This document shows, one piece after another, positions 28,601 through 33,390 of a DNA stretch of 64,000 bases. The stretch comes from Spirosoma fluviale. Its GTDB lineage: Bacteria > Bacteroidota > Bacteroidia > Cytophagales > Spirosomataceae. Position numbers and translations under genes: made by a program. The first letter of the stretch is position 1. Every line of letters starts with the position of its first letter. The notes below the pieces were generated by a model. That model saw nothing but the letters and a program-made list of their open reading frames with translations. It ran no database searches and had not been told where the DNA came from. The stretch lies in assembly GCF_900230225.1 (NCBI RefSeq), contig NZ_OCNH01000001.1, forward strand, positions 1,612,001 through 1,676,000. Reading direction: 5' to 3'.

Positions 28601-29166
28601 AGCAGCAGAAGTTGTTAAACACCGTATTGCAGTCGCTGAACCGCTACGTCAAAACGGGTGAGGGGTCGTCGGAGGCTAAAGCCGCGCTGGTGCAGATGGC
28701 AAAAACCTTCGGCTGGGCGGTGGTCTTCAACGCGGCCTGGGTAGCGGGTATCTCGGCGGGTTCGGCGGCACTGATGGCGATTTTGTCGGGCGATGAACCC
28801 AAATCATGGGAGGAAACCAAACGCCGGATTGGGTTTGACTTCGTGCGTAACATTGCCGGAACGGTTCCGGGCCTTGGTCAACAAGCGGTTGAATATTACC
28901 TGAGCCAGATGGATGACAGACCAGGTACGGACCCTCTACTTCAAATTACGGCCGCTGAAAATCTACAGACGGGTTTAGATATACTAAGCGGGATGGGTAA
29001 ATATTTAATGGAAGAAGATGAGCAAAGACGCGATAAGGCACTGGACTCTGTTATTTATGATACAACTGACTTTATGACCAAAGCGAGTGGCACACCTGCT
29101 AGTGTAACCAAACTTGTTAGGGAGTGGATCACGACTGATGCCGATGATTTAGAAGATAATGAATGA
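13624..29166 (+). CDS. Large polyvalent protein: DarB-like methylase-helicase plus zincin
   Basis: 5180 aa in a single frame, exceptionally long. Order: helical, partly hydrophobic region (residues about 1-450); linkers rich in A/E/Q (about 800-2050); a compact domain near 2085-2220; then a DarB-like core. The core holds an N6-adenine methylase with the YTGWGGLKA signature, AdoMet motif EPATGAGHF at 2507-2515 and catalytic-type NVPF at 2572-2575, then an SF2/SNF2-like helicase with Walker A GVGTGKT 3216-3222, DEAH 3406-3409 and motif VI-like QRNGRILRQG near 3758. A zincin follows: HEFGH 4158-4162 with candidate third ligand E4209. The helical C-terminus has a hydrophobic stretch near 5022-5055. 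P1 DarB, with the same methylase-helicase order, is a head protein injected to protect DNA from restriction; the same role is inferred here. The last 170 bp or so differ in base use from the rest (see findings). Confidence 0.85.
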   Translation: MSKQPSPTTVPDLYPEIMSHKLDDKLVSVLRQQGKNPTALQKELDTVIASGDMRKKAGLLEHYAALTDRVRGNSAATSFLTSRRRLLDVEDENSKGSVSGTQALVGLTGNGFVDLAESLPKLAVAAYQGVKGDNKSWEKANKSVENFFQPLRTYVSDDYQKGLAWYDSERGLDLNLDAKSLIGTVGNLAGFILPGFLTAGMGSLATIGTRSALRAAQLAGDTMKVAQASAKLGKAGSIVEKVTGISSFLQMFPGYQKEAIEAGLSMKDATLLAIPMAGINGWIETANMGALTKALGMSDDIAKQAIREVTTQELRSALQGMAGKALNPTAFMDVAEGAAKAALGRISRPKEMSMVGRMLGAASRRVGTGFREQGITEGGEEFFQSLVENASRQLYNNFGAATSATEGNGKFKDPTLGKYLFDGIYGTLLGTIVGTGMGTIVQSKKLDPTVFGYINADVRMQLAKGVAFDDVVNNLKINKALDAEVAGGRLKPEEHQELKQTIVRMADTAREFADVDGFTDSDRYLMFKLSESRNTSIADSANIEALKEEYGQITFQLQSGQLSTADQLKAELRKSAVAKELGGFVADPNGNPTQIFEAEKFVSDRASDFETIASQTLAEYGKGTDRAGVKNFFNNNYSTWQKKYGKLSQYEDPFTPQQVVVDPATQESIGFDADKKFFRIVSPVGGQVKTPAHVNEQGKFVPSVRGPLGYDYGRPIDDINRHIALSQTLADPADPLSQSATPFEPADNSPEANWLRDGEELINTITVGSAAGKSAKAAVGKAKQLATAFLTDSAFLANDAKYGQAYTQMAATLQGLVSSASAQTTVPGTQTGSATSTASAPVATVHQAQLPKDLAGAKPRYGYQGTNFLVRFASDVDRALYVTSQTVPSKRDAEYRRFLTRLGYTNSEINREGVAVRNAIKAKAQSQVLNGAQSGDTLKISQPIAAEPASTRQTADSSQLSVVPTTPPDANQSAPVQPDTVTQPTTDGQTTQPGNAPSVQQSTPEPQTIDAQYEAAFELDGSIKSAADAEAEFEQALDASEQSVADDGIPVVGTIEQLIDALERTIAATAEATGATGTDINEESVDQADTPDAGISPAASTAEVVLPEGPLTLQDALTALRDARGQAAADQFENALMKLLRFPKFLQDSMLFYALPPEPTTATGKVSTKRRPKKDIRMRLPLDYFYSAAEILAGQRKEQTSPAANEVLRKFLAVFLEGGVEIDDRTTGQRAYLSLDELADTAAVMEDMIPDGVEDIHPLAYLAADEILSTLSEEDIDAILSVIDEMEGINPDSWLVALNDALENAFPPVADSVLNSIDAIVQEYRDANESIIFDNADDADPEYQRVLSEYTTTQRGIQSAIANRQTENAVSPGLDDFESDGALESGVESPSIQSGLAAAGEEFQPETSEFRPEQFESAVKAAEDAGRAAIEKAGTVGDATDQTSPQSADPVTETFESAIAALEDEEVAKPLDTTYPDRLTKLRETAAKMLHDLENGIYKVPNTSTALRIVNGEVVESGNSSMGQFQADSRSIKDIPRDELAGFTKKRDALRAQVAKLNEPWLERLVWFIAGKNPEEAKALLRGAPEDFQLIARLVDRALLDIGNYTHVPQLMAWLDAKEAETANPAPTTAEKVEQLLDAVEEAISQEASQDPITSAAVAPLDIELADLNLQEKQLSDQLGDDDTRKEIEAVQEKKKTVRRKKADVAQEVASQPAPVDTLQQKLDDLDEEEIALAKRLSAKLKAMRSGLNANPFADPELMGIVGEYFAVKIKKGIYGFAKIARDFVRANQEALHPDDFKVLRGVYGYYRDSADDAVSDQMDDTKAVRAITLESINEVLSPAAEVVEPVQTSSEPVEQTPDNAVKGERDRLVSQVNEALDLLNQDATLREYNFLNKQRNELFRMETAFATNSNDIMRDRVARAEAKLKVALEDVEPVLRSVRANVAATPVATSTAIAEQPDVEPLEAEPAVEQTPVGESNQTQETPTQKTVSEDVAEIRMQALTEAKAKVDALQAMLAKDPTSMRIEWELGAAKMDLDMALANATGNAKSLPPAFREQLNQIQAELNNINRLIDKIYDTTGETEKDQHELGSLAPGRKFKEALKKLSRQMAARLGWKHEYDANGRVEYSWVNLPPAGGYGGFKLWHPSWKIGIEVQFVANKLGGRGGDYGDTLTIDDRVRWRLIEPVEKNSVGENRIYELSGSPAVFGDKVATAANNYLSSLPDDGTRESTNTLDSASTASTGLQFGLFEGNNAASAGTVTGSAGRGGKVSPNRTGSTGKGKKSGGSNGNSAGNLGGTLDAGSGSPADGGSGISEDSGTGQTAPVELPATESSNTPAVVETAPVFVPAPEINLNPNHFVITDDTVLIPQGRVGKIRANLAAIKLMKELVEAGRPATAEEKAVLVQYTGWGGLKAVLDQEKLNRYKMAVENLSNISYSSSTYWLKVKGELQSWYDTNGKFAEEISDLLTKEEFQDAVNSVINAHYTDRPVIKAIWKYVQAMGFKGGHTLEPATGAGHFLGLMPVDLVKKSQWWGTELDTVTGNIAKLLYPDADIQVKGFEAVPQKSHFYDLVISNVPFGQTAPFDSAHQDLSKFNLHNYFIAKSIRLAKPGGLVAVVTSAYTMDSTDTSFREWVSNNGNADLVGAIRLPSNAFLENAGTEVVTDILFFRKRDGSETEPGESMRSLKPLFDQEWDTGQLVKVKIDGVEQSVPDVRQLSYRVNEYFARNPEKMLGEPKFAFDAKSGGLYRPDENTLEAPEGQDTMKLLDEQLDSLPKNITETKGLDSRDASGGYSTKRAGALYRNAAGKIVKSADGVEQALDLSSTVKIAGKKYTLKTVYGDYLDLKEGVQQLRALEAKATTEAEGKAMTEMRRKLRLAYTTFVAKYGTLNRNAQRIGFLEDADVEYAQVAGLELVSRDPVTNKYSFAPSQILNQRVQSPPKLPTTAENVQDALTLSLAYKTKIDLPWMAELLNQPENSIQESLLVDGLAFVDPETGLLDDKENYLSGNVRHKLAQAKAVAQTDQSYEPNVVALEAVIPKTIPISLIDFRIGSSWIPSQIYEDFMAAIGINQPKVAYLPATQSFSISGWPTPRAETLGTPRINVVELIDKALNLKQPVIMDRYKDENGNKKEVKNIADTAAAQDKMMEVMNRFVDYVKDMPSLARLAESVYNEKYNSLVAKKYMQPPFTSFPGANPAIQLRQHQIKAAQRALVDSVLFAHGVGTGKTFTMITAAMEMKRLGLAQKPMIVVQNSTLENFANAWRFLYPGANILVPTGNDTDAENRQRFLQRMAYNNWDGVIIPQSFLALIPDNQDRVDALVQEQIDVIQNALNDTDEKEERATAQNLKARLKALEKQRDSAAEKEAKKKQKTVADKAREALKVTKKVSKQAARRTDATMTFEELGVDALFIDEAHEYKKFGFYTKMGNVKGIDTASSQKALSAMLKVKWVQERNKGRNVVLATGTPISNTMAELWTMLKYVAPQLVKDFGIDNFDEFAANFGSVDPSLEFTAAGKFKIVDRFKRYINMPELNALFKQNVDVVLGDEVFKKGDNTLPELKDGKFTFIELDMSPELKNYMDYVKRTLTAWEKLEGAEKRKLKHIPLVMFTRAKQAAIDVRLVDPAMKTENSKVHAVAKEVLQRYKQTASYKGTQLIFSNSIASAEAKDKYLDEEMTMINPLYGKDQFNLYDAIVDELVSGGIPRAEIAIVPEDAKKREAVFLKVRSGEIRVVLGSTERLGVGVNIQDRIQAVHHVDAPVRPMDFEQRNGRILRQGNLHAEWGLPVEIVTYGVKKTLDATAYQRLAFKQEFINQILKGDSTERSQNDEADEDDASSMGFQEMMASLSGSQYVQLQQQRKFELNKVKMALSNWERGQIEARQMIESAERSVAKYTALIPQLELQIGAVQKAFPDGKVEVNTIQVENGDIIEGEKAKDALAEVMSGLLADAVQKLPSSRFVKINGFGVKMGWTIAFDHDRGRDGVSIYYEKGENFKGLATKVDGLLTSMRAALKRVESAPSIARSNMEKSQETIEAFTQELKRPFKDTAKLAALEAEVADLEEKMQAEFEAESAELENGIEEGEFDLDNDLGFQLQQPSQPANPATDALVNRIAQAFPSTQVVSNPAAYESALIESGASDLLGNQRPLGFVWNNRVFLSPDATENTVLHEFGHIWTNIVKTQNPAFYQQGIALVANSPYMARVKADSYYSTLSEEQQLDEALAMAIGDEGVGFLQPAGRMSFGEWLMNLWNQLKQAFGLGTDPAKMTLRDFVGQVVGQMTPGTPVAGTSLDGAAADASQSSVNSVPQFQLPTGVVPQTIAEMKTDAESRFQSIPVLAIGAGVNPDLWDTPVREWTKEDKAYVKNIKQLTGWELSGPETLKYTRPGDLFYLADGSAVRMEGYQLTQILRDGFQAAYESDTGRGRLFRTVVDRMKSWTNLETFLDMIDDAAGSIAGLMKDLKRTSARRASYAQVILEPLRQDAEKKLADFSLRTGNSLETVKTMTVTTYDYDETGAVVDRDVEIPVAVGMELALLAETQIETYGQASHIVDGMPTLAQLYRTNPDGSRTRWKKGAVYYDQDNDTTHYLLMPTQQLNALRERFETGNGAYEGEADAYTALKTYYNQAEVVKLLKEENGYLNPDREFEEVQDYYPIRTYNNQQDARTQSRGFSRTLDESRQLIARQNAADAVLVRDPITTMNDYEGSVVDILEHGRLVENLNALKNGIESDYTGPKKQYLITTIEKQRDVLQNHRKKRAEAYEQRGFVHWLESSMRRYTQSVFSLNVGLPLKQTGTYAAALGQGIIADEFLHSGEACGVLTQLTAGAYRDWEAPSTVINGMEHGYRGSLSGMDTQERPLMEEIFGVGMTDELTKSRQIQRFATILDRMTHSQTLFTGDVEWSDLGLNSRTLTNGQKALRQFDEWNTEYGLAAMKRADRAVILAYYTAAKLQANSEGLAEGSDQYWDRVADLTERTLYATNQMSNLAEQTPMQTSTDFVAKILGLYSGQQQKLLNTVLQSLNRYVKTGEGSSEAKAALVQMAKTFGWAVVFNAAWVAGISAGSAALMAILSGDEPKSWEETKRRIGFDFVRNIAGTVPGLGQQAVEYYLSQMDDRPGTDPLLQITAAENLQTGLDILSGMGKYLMEEDEQRRDKALDSVIYDTTDFMTKASGTPASVTKLVREWITTDADDLEDNE
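16583..16936 (+). CDS. Nested +1-frame reading frame A (doubtful)
   Basis: 117 codons in the +1 frame relative to the large polyvalent protein, within one of its low-complexity linkers. The product would be Q/N/L-rich with coiled-coil character (about residues 40-95). Codons are closer to local preference (CTG, CAG, TCG) than in the main frame, where GCA and GAC are frequent. However the main frame here also looks real: it has I/F-E-Q-L/A-hD-A type helices found again elsewhere in the protein. It may therefore be a shadow. Listed because two similar +1 frames (17606-18025, 20291-20632) occur in the same gene. Confidence 0.2.
   Translation: MAKQPSLVTPQVFNSLPRNHKQSTLSTRQHSNSMGLSNLLLTQKQNLNRLSTQANNLSQMMESQLSEPLNSLSTRLNELLQQRQKQLAQQERILMKNPLTRQTLRMQASAQPRPRLR
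17606..18025 (+). CDS. Nested +1-frame reading frame B (doubtful)
   Basis: 139 codons from ATG 17606, +1 relative to the large protein, again over a linker. The product is S/P/Q-rich with a basic, helical C-terminus (QLSRLLKMQDELLSKKQELL type segment near residues 92-111). It uses CTG, CAG, CCG and TCG codons typical of the neighbourhood while the main frame here uses CTC, GCT and TCA more. As for frame A, the main frame retains repeated FESA-type helices, so both frames could be under selection or this one may be fortuitous. Confidence 0.25.
   Translation: MNPLYLIMQTMQTPSTNESSASTPPPSAAFSQLSPTDKQKTRLALASMISSQMAPSNQGSKALQFKADSLPLAKSSSPKPASSGPNSSNQLSRLLKMQDELLSKKQELLATPPTKPAPNQPTRLQKLLSQRSRLLKMKK
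20291..20632 (+). CDS. Nested +1-frame gene C within the large protein gene (candidate)
   Basis: 113 aa from ATG 20291, +1 relative to the 5180-codon frame. It reads as an ordinary helical soluble protein (starts MEQENLPIPWIARLRHL, then HPQELLQDLLDVEERFHRIE, then EEAEFRKILELVKQLQ), with local codon preferences (CTG, GAA, CAG, GCG). The main frame over exactly this stretch is a G/S/T/A-rich filler with many GGA codons that are uncommon elsewhere in the gene. The frame opens where the preceding folded domain ends (about residue 2220) and stops just before the methylase domain begins. This suggests either an overprinted small gene or a former separate cistron now bridged out of frame. Expression is unproven. 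Confidence 0.45.
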   Translation: MEQENLPIPWIARLRHLRDYNSDYLREITLHPQELLQDLLDVEERFHRIEQGLLGKGRSLAEATEIALETSAAPSMLDQEAQPMEEAEFRKILELVKQLQSNYLQPNPATPQP

Positions 29167-29169
29167 TTA

Positions 29170-29197
29170 AACGGCCCTGATTTCAGGGCCGTTTTTT
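29170..29197 (+). terminator. Rho-independent terminator after the large protein gene
   Basis: Perfect 11-bp stem AACGGCCCTGA at 29170-29180 and its complement at 29183-29193, a 2-nt loop (or TTT/ATT tetraloop-like closure) and a T run. It begins 3 bp after the stop codon and ends the rightward cargo-protein transcript just before the endonuclease-like pseudogene. Confidence 0.85.
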
Positions 29198-29213
29198 GTA
29201 TTTTTGTTATTGG

Positions 29214-30175
29214 ATGAGACGATTAACCCGCGCAGAATTTATTGATAAATCAAGGCTTGTTCATGGCAATAAGTATGATTACTCTCAGGTAGAATACGTT
29301 GATTGGGTAACAAAGATTAAGATAGGCTGTTCAACTCATGGCCTGTTTGAGCAGACGCCCAACAATCATCAGCGTAAACATGGATGCCCAATCTGTGCAT
29401 TTGAGAAAAATAGCGCTGAAAAGAAAGTAAGGACGGCAGTAGTTATTAAAGAGCGTTGTCGGAAAATGCATCCGGATTTAGATTTTTCGGAAAGCATATT
29501 TACTGACTATGATTCCAGTGTTCTCGTTCGTTGCTCTAAACATGGACAATCCAGTAAAACAATTTATCATTTGCTCAAAGGCAGTGGTTGCACTGCATGC
29601 CTGTATGATAAAAATTCGATAACGGATAGTGGCTGGATGAGAAGACTTACCGCTAAGTTTGGCTCCTAATATAAATATTTAATAGACCTTTCAGCTATTT
29701 ATAAATCCAAAGATGCTATTGAGGTTGTTTGCCCAAATCACGGGAAATTTAGTATTCGGCTGTCCCGTCATTTAAATGAGGGTAGGGGATGTCAGAGGTG
29801 TGCTAAAGAAGCTGCTCAGTTAAAAATAAAGTATATAGCCGTTCTGAATGGGTAGGCATTCAAAATGAGAGAATGGCTAGACTTTATCTAATCCATTGTG
29901 TTGCAAATGGGGAATATTTTTATAAAATTGGGATTACTTACCTTGCGATAAAACGTCGATTCCGGTTAAAGAAAATAGGCTATGAGTTTGAGCTTATGCA
30001 TTTTATCGAATCATATAATGCCGAATATATTTATGATCTGGAAAAAGCATTAGCTCGTCGATTAAAGGACTTTGCTTACTTGACGACAAAAGATTTTACT
30101 GGTAGAACGGAATGCTATAAATTTGACAGTATTAGTGTATTTATGGAGGCATTAATAGTGGTTACTAACAAATAA
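29214..30175 (+). pseudogene. Broken homing-endonuclease-like gene (zinc-ribbon repeats + GIY-YIG/T5orf172-like)
   Basis: From ATG 29214 the first 152 residues carry two modules of the HGxKYDYSxVEY...CxxHGxFxQ...GCPxC type found in free-standing phage endonucleases. A TAA at 29667 interrupts it; the same frame then continues for 62 codons with a third CPNHGKF...GCQRC module and stops at 29856. A shift of frame leads into YSRSEWVGIQNER and then a 100-aa C-terminus beginning MARLYLIHC with FYKIGIT, a GIY-YIG/T5orf172-like nuclease start. The three pieces add up to one ancestral protein broken by a nonsense change and a frameshift near 29830-29850. It is AT-rich, unlike the gene it follows by 48 bp. 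Free-standing genes of this type spread by cutting at nearby targets and being copied in during repair. Confidence 0.7.
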
Positions 30176-30653
30176 GGGATTTCTATTTCTGTATCGTTTT
30201 GGGTATCGTGTTTTAATTGCACTTACAAACGTATTCTTTGAGTTCAAGACATGAACGAAGTTCGCGCTTGTCATATTTGGCTTCCTGTGCCTTTACACAC
30301 TCATCAGGATGTGCTGTAAGTTTTTAATGGAATGATAACGAGTAAAAACATACAGCTTGTCGGGGGTTTGTTCGCCAGAACACGGTGGTGGTTGGGCTGC
30401 AAAGCCTCCTGCAGGACGTGCTTCCTGTCGCACGGGAGGTGGAGTTCGGAGAGTTCTTTTTACCTCCCATTAAAAACAAACTACCACCTCCCAAAGCACC
30501 CGTCATTACTCCCGATTTGGGGGAGGTGGTGGTGGAAGTTTGTCCTTAACAGGGGGAACAGATGCTTTCTCTTTGTTCGTGCCCGGATCAGGTCGAGTTT
30601 CTGGTCTTTGCATGGGTCTTGGTCTATCTTGGTCTGGCATAGCATTAATTGGT
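30176..30653. repeat. Intergenic block with GC-rich repeat copy E
   Basis: No convincing gene on either strand. At about 30330-30425 lies a copy of a block repeated at about 35505-35605: both run from a TTTTTAATGGA...TGATAA lead through AAACATACAGCTT, CGGGGG, GTTCGCCAGAAC and GGTGGTGGTTGGGCTGCAA, ending in a TTC.TGTC core. Further right, paired GGGAGGTGG and CCACCTCCC tracts (about 30437-30535) can pair in RNA. The minus-strand proline-rich tail of the next gene's ancestral frame also lies here (30506-30700). Confidence 0.5.
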
Positions 30654-31160
30654 TTATTGTTGGAGATAACGTTGCATATAAGCACTGGTTTCTTTGTCAG
30701 CTTTTCGGTTTACCGAGAAGATAATCCAGATTTTGATTCTGGAGTCGCTCTTTTCAATTTCCTTTTTCCTTTCTTTAATCTGCTTGAATCGCTCAGATGC
30801 TTCTTTTTGGGTGATACTTATCCGATAATCAATCCAAAGCGATTCAAGTAAATCAAGGTAATCACACCATTTATCTCGTAGCTCTGCTACGTCTTCCATG
30901 TACTCGTCGTTGGCAATGAATTTGTCCTGAAGCAATTCTAACAATTTGACAAAAGTGGCTAATCCTGCACTGACGCCTGTCCAAACAGCCCCTTTGTCTG
31001 ACAACCAGACGATAAAACCAGAGGAGGTCAAAAGGATAGTAGTAATTTCAAAGTACTTCTTGATTGACTTGAGGAATGCGAGGTATTTGATTAGATAAAC
31101 AGTGTGTTTTTTAACATCATACAATTCATCCCACAAGATGCTATTCATAAATTTTATCAA
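30654..31160 (-). CDS. SLATT-like two-helix membrane protein (possibly frameshifted)
   Basis: 168 aa. Two adjacent membrane helices at about residues 39-54 and 58-74, then a long charged helical region, the layout of SLATT-domain proteins, which are thought to form effector pores next to nucleotide-signalling or nuclease defence genes. Alone here, with no recognised partner beside it. Near the C-terminus, another frame on the same strand continues past the stop as a proline-rich tail (TEKLTKKPV... to PPPPPPNRE, stop at 30506-30508), so a one-base frameshift near 30700 may have removed the natural end. The first 145 residues or so are intact. Confidence 0.5.
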   Translation of the reverse strand: MIKFMNSILWDELYDVKKHTVYLIKYLAFLKSIKKYFEITTILLTSSGFIVWLSDKGAVWTGVSAGLATFVKLLELLQDKFIANDEYMEDVAELRDKWCDYLDLLESLWIDYRISITQKEASERFKQIKERKKEIEKSDSRIKIWIIFSVNRKADKETSAYMQRYLQQ

Positions 31161-31312
31161 ATACGGTTTGTCAGACGCGACCGCCCTTTTTTACTTAGCT
31201 TAACTTACTCAGGCGTACCATCTGTCGCCCACAACCCGACAACCGACCAGATTTGAAATACGCTCAAGTGCCCTTTGTCACACGGAAGCTGGCCACGGAA
31301 AGGCATAGACTG

Positions 31313-31376
31313 CACCCAACGACTGCAGGGGTTAATGGCGACGTAGGAGCCTTTATACACCTGCAGTCGTTGGGCT
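31313..31376. repeat. attC-like hairpin 1
   Basis: Perfect 15-bp arms (CCCAACGACTGCAGG at 31315-31329, complement 31360-31374) around a 30-nt centre. The outer ends fit the integron attC core consensus: ACCCAAC against RYYYAAC and GTTGGGC against GTTRRRY. Total length about 64 bp is within the attC range. It lies between two minus-strand genes, as cassette recombination sites do. No integrase gene is in the window. Confidence 0.5.
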
Positions 31377-31464
31377 GAAACGCTAACCTCGTGGCCTGCT
31401 GCCTGTCGTCCGACAAACTGCCCGCACGGAGCTTAACGACGCACTTTGCACTTTTTTGCACCCT

Positions 31465-31595
31465 CAACGGTTTGTGTATTGGCGAAAGCAGAGTATTAGA
31501 ACTCCGTCAGCCGAAATTAAGCACGAATGTTGATAGAAGTACAAATGTTCAAATACTTCCGTCTGCCGTGCTTTTGCCAATACCTTGTTACCTGC
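31465..31595. repeat. Degenerate attC-like hairpin 2
   Basis: Arms GTATTGGCGAAAGCA (31476-31490) and TGCTTTTGCCAATAC (31569-31583) pair at 14 of 15 positions; inner AGTATT/AATACT boxes can extend the stem. The outer boxes (CCTCAAC and GTTACCT) fit the attC core only partly. It lies just downstream of the stop of the minus-strand 191-aa gene, the position of an attC in a cassette. Confidence 0.3.
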
Positions 31596-31622
31596 CGTAC
31601 TTCCTTTTGTCGCAGCGTTTCT

Positions 31623-32198
31623 CTATTTAATTATTTCATTAAATAAATCAACTGTTTCTTTGTCAACCAATGTTGAAATAATCTCAGGTTTGTAGCGAAA
31701 TACAGCGTATAGCGTTCCTGCGTTTCTACCTTTACCTGCAACTGTCATATTAAGTCCTGCTGATGAGCCGTCTGCGGCAACTGTCGTCCCTTTATCTGTC
31801 CCTTCAACTCTAATCCAATCAGTTCGTGTATACATATTACCGTTTGGTGCGTATACGTATTTATAACCGCACTTTTTTACTCCACCACTACTGCCGCTTG
31901 TACAGCTATTTTCAACGGATAATTCAACAGTTTTAGATTGATATTCTGCTTTTCGTCCTGACCTAAACTCTTCTTTCAACTTACTCATTTCACTTTCATA
32001 AAGGACTAATTTTTGAGAAATTGTCAAGTCAGTCCTATCTTCTATTGCTTTTAAAATTATTCTATGTTTGTCCTTGTAAGGCTGTAAAAAGTCCGATAAA
32101 GGTTTTACAGAGTAGTCTTGTGCTGAAACATAAATCGTGCTTGTCAAGATGAAAGCAAGTACCGCAAACGTTTTTTTGATGATTGTTTTTGTTCTCAT
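31623..32198 (-). CDS. Secreted protein of unknown function, 191 aa
   Basis: Not recognised. A Sec signal peptide spans residues 1-26 (basic start, hydrophobic core, IYVSA|QD cleavage). The mature part has a helical first half (about 30-80), a CTSGSSGGVKKCG loop with two cysteines that may pair, and a beta-rich second half. In a Bacteroidetes host it would be periplasmic or surface exposed. It lies between attC-like hairpins and GC-rich repeat clusters, so it looks like a single-gene cassette. AT-rich like the rest of the island. Confidence 0.55.
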   Translation of the reverse strand: MRTKTIIKKTFAVLAFILTSTIYVSAQDYSVKPLSDFLQPYKDKHRIILKAIEDRTDLTISQKLVLYESEMSKLKEEFRSGRKAEYQSKTVELSVENSCTSGSSGGVKKCGYKYVYAPNGNMYTRTDWIRVEGTDKGTTVAADGSSAGLNMTVAGKGRNAGTLYAVFRYKPEIISTLVDKETVDLFNEIIK

Positions 32199-32309
32199 TT
32201 TATTTTATTTAATTGTTAATTGTTGTAGTCTGTTGGTATGGCAGGTAACTCGCCGATTGACGCATTTTCAATATAAAATATGCACTTCGTATTTTGTATT
32301 GCTGTATTT

Positions 32310-32630
32310 TTCAAGCCTGCCTATCGGGGCATTCGCTTTGTCGTAAGGACGCTGCCCGGCAAACGTAAACCTGCCTAACCGAGGCGTTCGACTTGTCGAC
32401 AGGAACCCGAAAATGTAAGATAAGACCTGACTTCTGCGGCCTGCAACCTGTCGCCGGAGCGATGCCTTGGAAGCACATTTTAGACGAACACTCAACGCCC
32501 GCGAGGGCTGATGGTGGGCAAGCAAATATACTGAACTAAAGCCACTTATACCTTTACACCCTCGTTTGGTTAGGCTGCCCCGCTTTCCCTCGGGACGTGC
32601 ATCCTATCGGCGGAAAGCTGCCCTATGCAA
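32310..32630. repeat. Cluster of GC-rich TGTCG-core repeats
   Basis: A gene-free stretch holding at least four imperfect copies of a 35-50 bp unit of the form CCTGCCTAACCGAGGCGTT, CGACTTGTCGACAGGAACCC. Copies are near 32318, 32369, 32424 and 32575. The set includes GCCTAACC (about 32373) and GGTTAGGC (about 32567), which are inverted relative to each other. The blocks stand out as GC-rich in AT-rich surroundings. Confidence 0.5.
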
Positions 32631-32635
32631 AGCGA

Positions 32636-33253
32636 CTAATCGTAGCTTTTCCCTTTGACATCTTCTAATCGTAAAGCTTCGCCCTCTACTTCATACAGCC
32701 CATTGATGTCAAATTCAAATAGGGTTTCATCACTCGTGCAAGTGGACGTATAAACGTTTCCATGCACATCATAATATTTTGCTCTCCATTGATAAACACT
32801 AATTCGCCAATCAATTTCAAATGGCTCACCTGACATAAGGGAATACACTTTAACCGGGTTTTCCCAATTAACAGAAGTGCCTCCTTTATAGGCAATCATT
32901 GCATTTATTGCAGTTCCTTCTCCAACGTTTTTGCAAATCCATTTACCTCCTATATCTTTGAATATCAGTATTGGACGTGTTTTAGCGGACTCTAAAATAT
33001 CTTTTTCGGTATCTCTATGGCGTTCTGATTTATGAATGACAAAAGTTAATACGCCAAAAATTACAAGATTAGCTATCGAAATAAATACATTCAAGAAATC
33101 ACCAAATTGTCCCCAAACCTCAGTTTTTTCGGATTTGTGAGTACCAAACTGAAACCTATAGATTATTACTGCAATTATTGGTATCAGTATAGCTATTACA
33201 GCTGCACCAACTAGCCAATAAGAGTAATTATACTGTTTTGAATTCTTATTCAT
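32636..33253 (-). CDS. Two-helix membrane protein, phage-abortive-infection-like
   Basis: 205 aa. Membrane helices at about 12-32 and 55-74. Just before the second helix is WGQFGDFLN (47-55), close to the WGxFGDF motif of the putative phage abortive infection membrane family. The C-terminal 120 residues are soluble and beta-rich. Members of that family are suspected superinfection or abortive-infection factors, without a proven mechanism. It stands alone on the minus strand between a repeat cluster and a 137-bp gap. The family call rests on one motif and topology. Confidence 0.45.
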   Translation of the reverse strand: MNKNSKQYNYSYWLVGAAVIAILIPIIAVIIYRFQFGTHKSEKTEVWGQFGDFLNVFISIANLVIFGVLTFVIHKSERHRDTEKDILESAKTRPILIFKDIGGKWICKNVGEGTAINAMIAYKGGTSVNWENPVKVYSLMSGEPFEIDWRISVYQWRAKYYDVHGNVYTSTCTSDETLFEFDINGLYEVEGEALRLEDVKGKSYD

Positions 33254-33390
33254 TATTTCTATGTAGCAAACTTATTGACATCATTAGGTATCACAAGTAC
33301 ATAAATCAATGCCTTATCATACAAGCGTGTTAATCTATTATCCTCCTTTAATTTTACAATAAATCTATACTAGTAGATTTATGCATTTTC

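Noticed and set aside
30332..30851. Two plus-strand open frames (30332-30724 and 30540-30851)
   Set aside because: They lie opposite the SLATT-like gene and its proline-rich tail and are low in complexity; the minus strand explains the region better.
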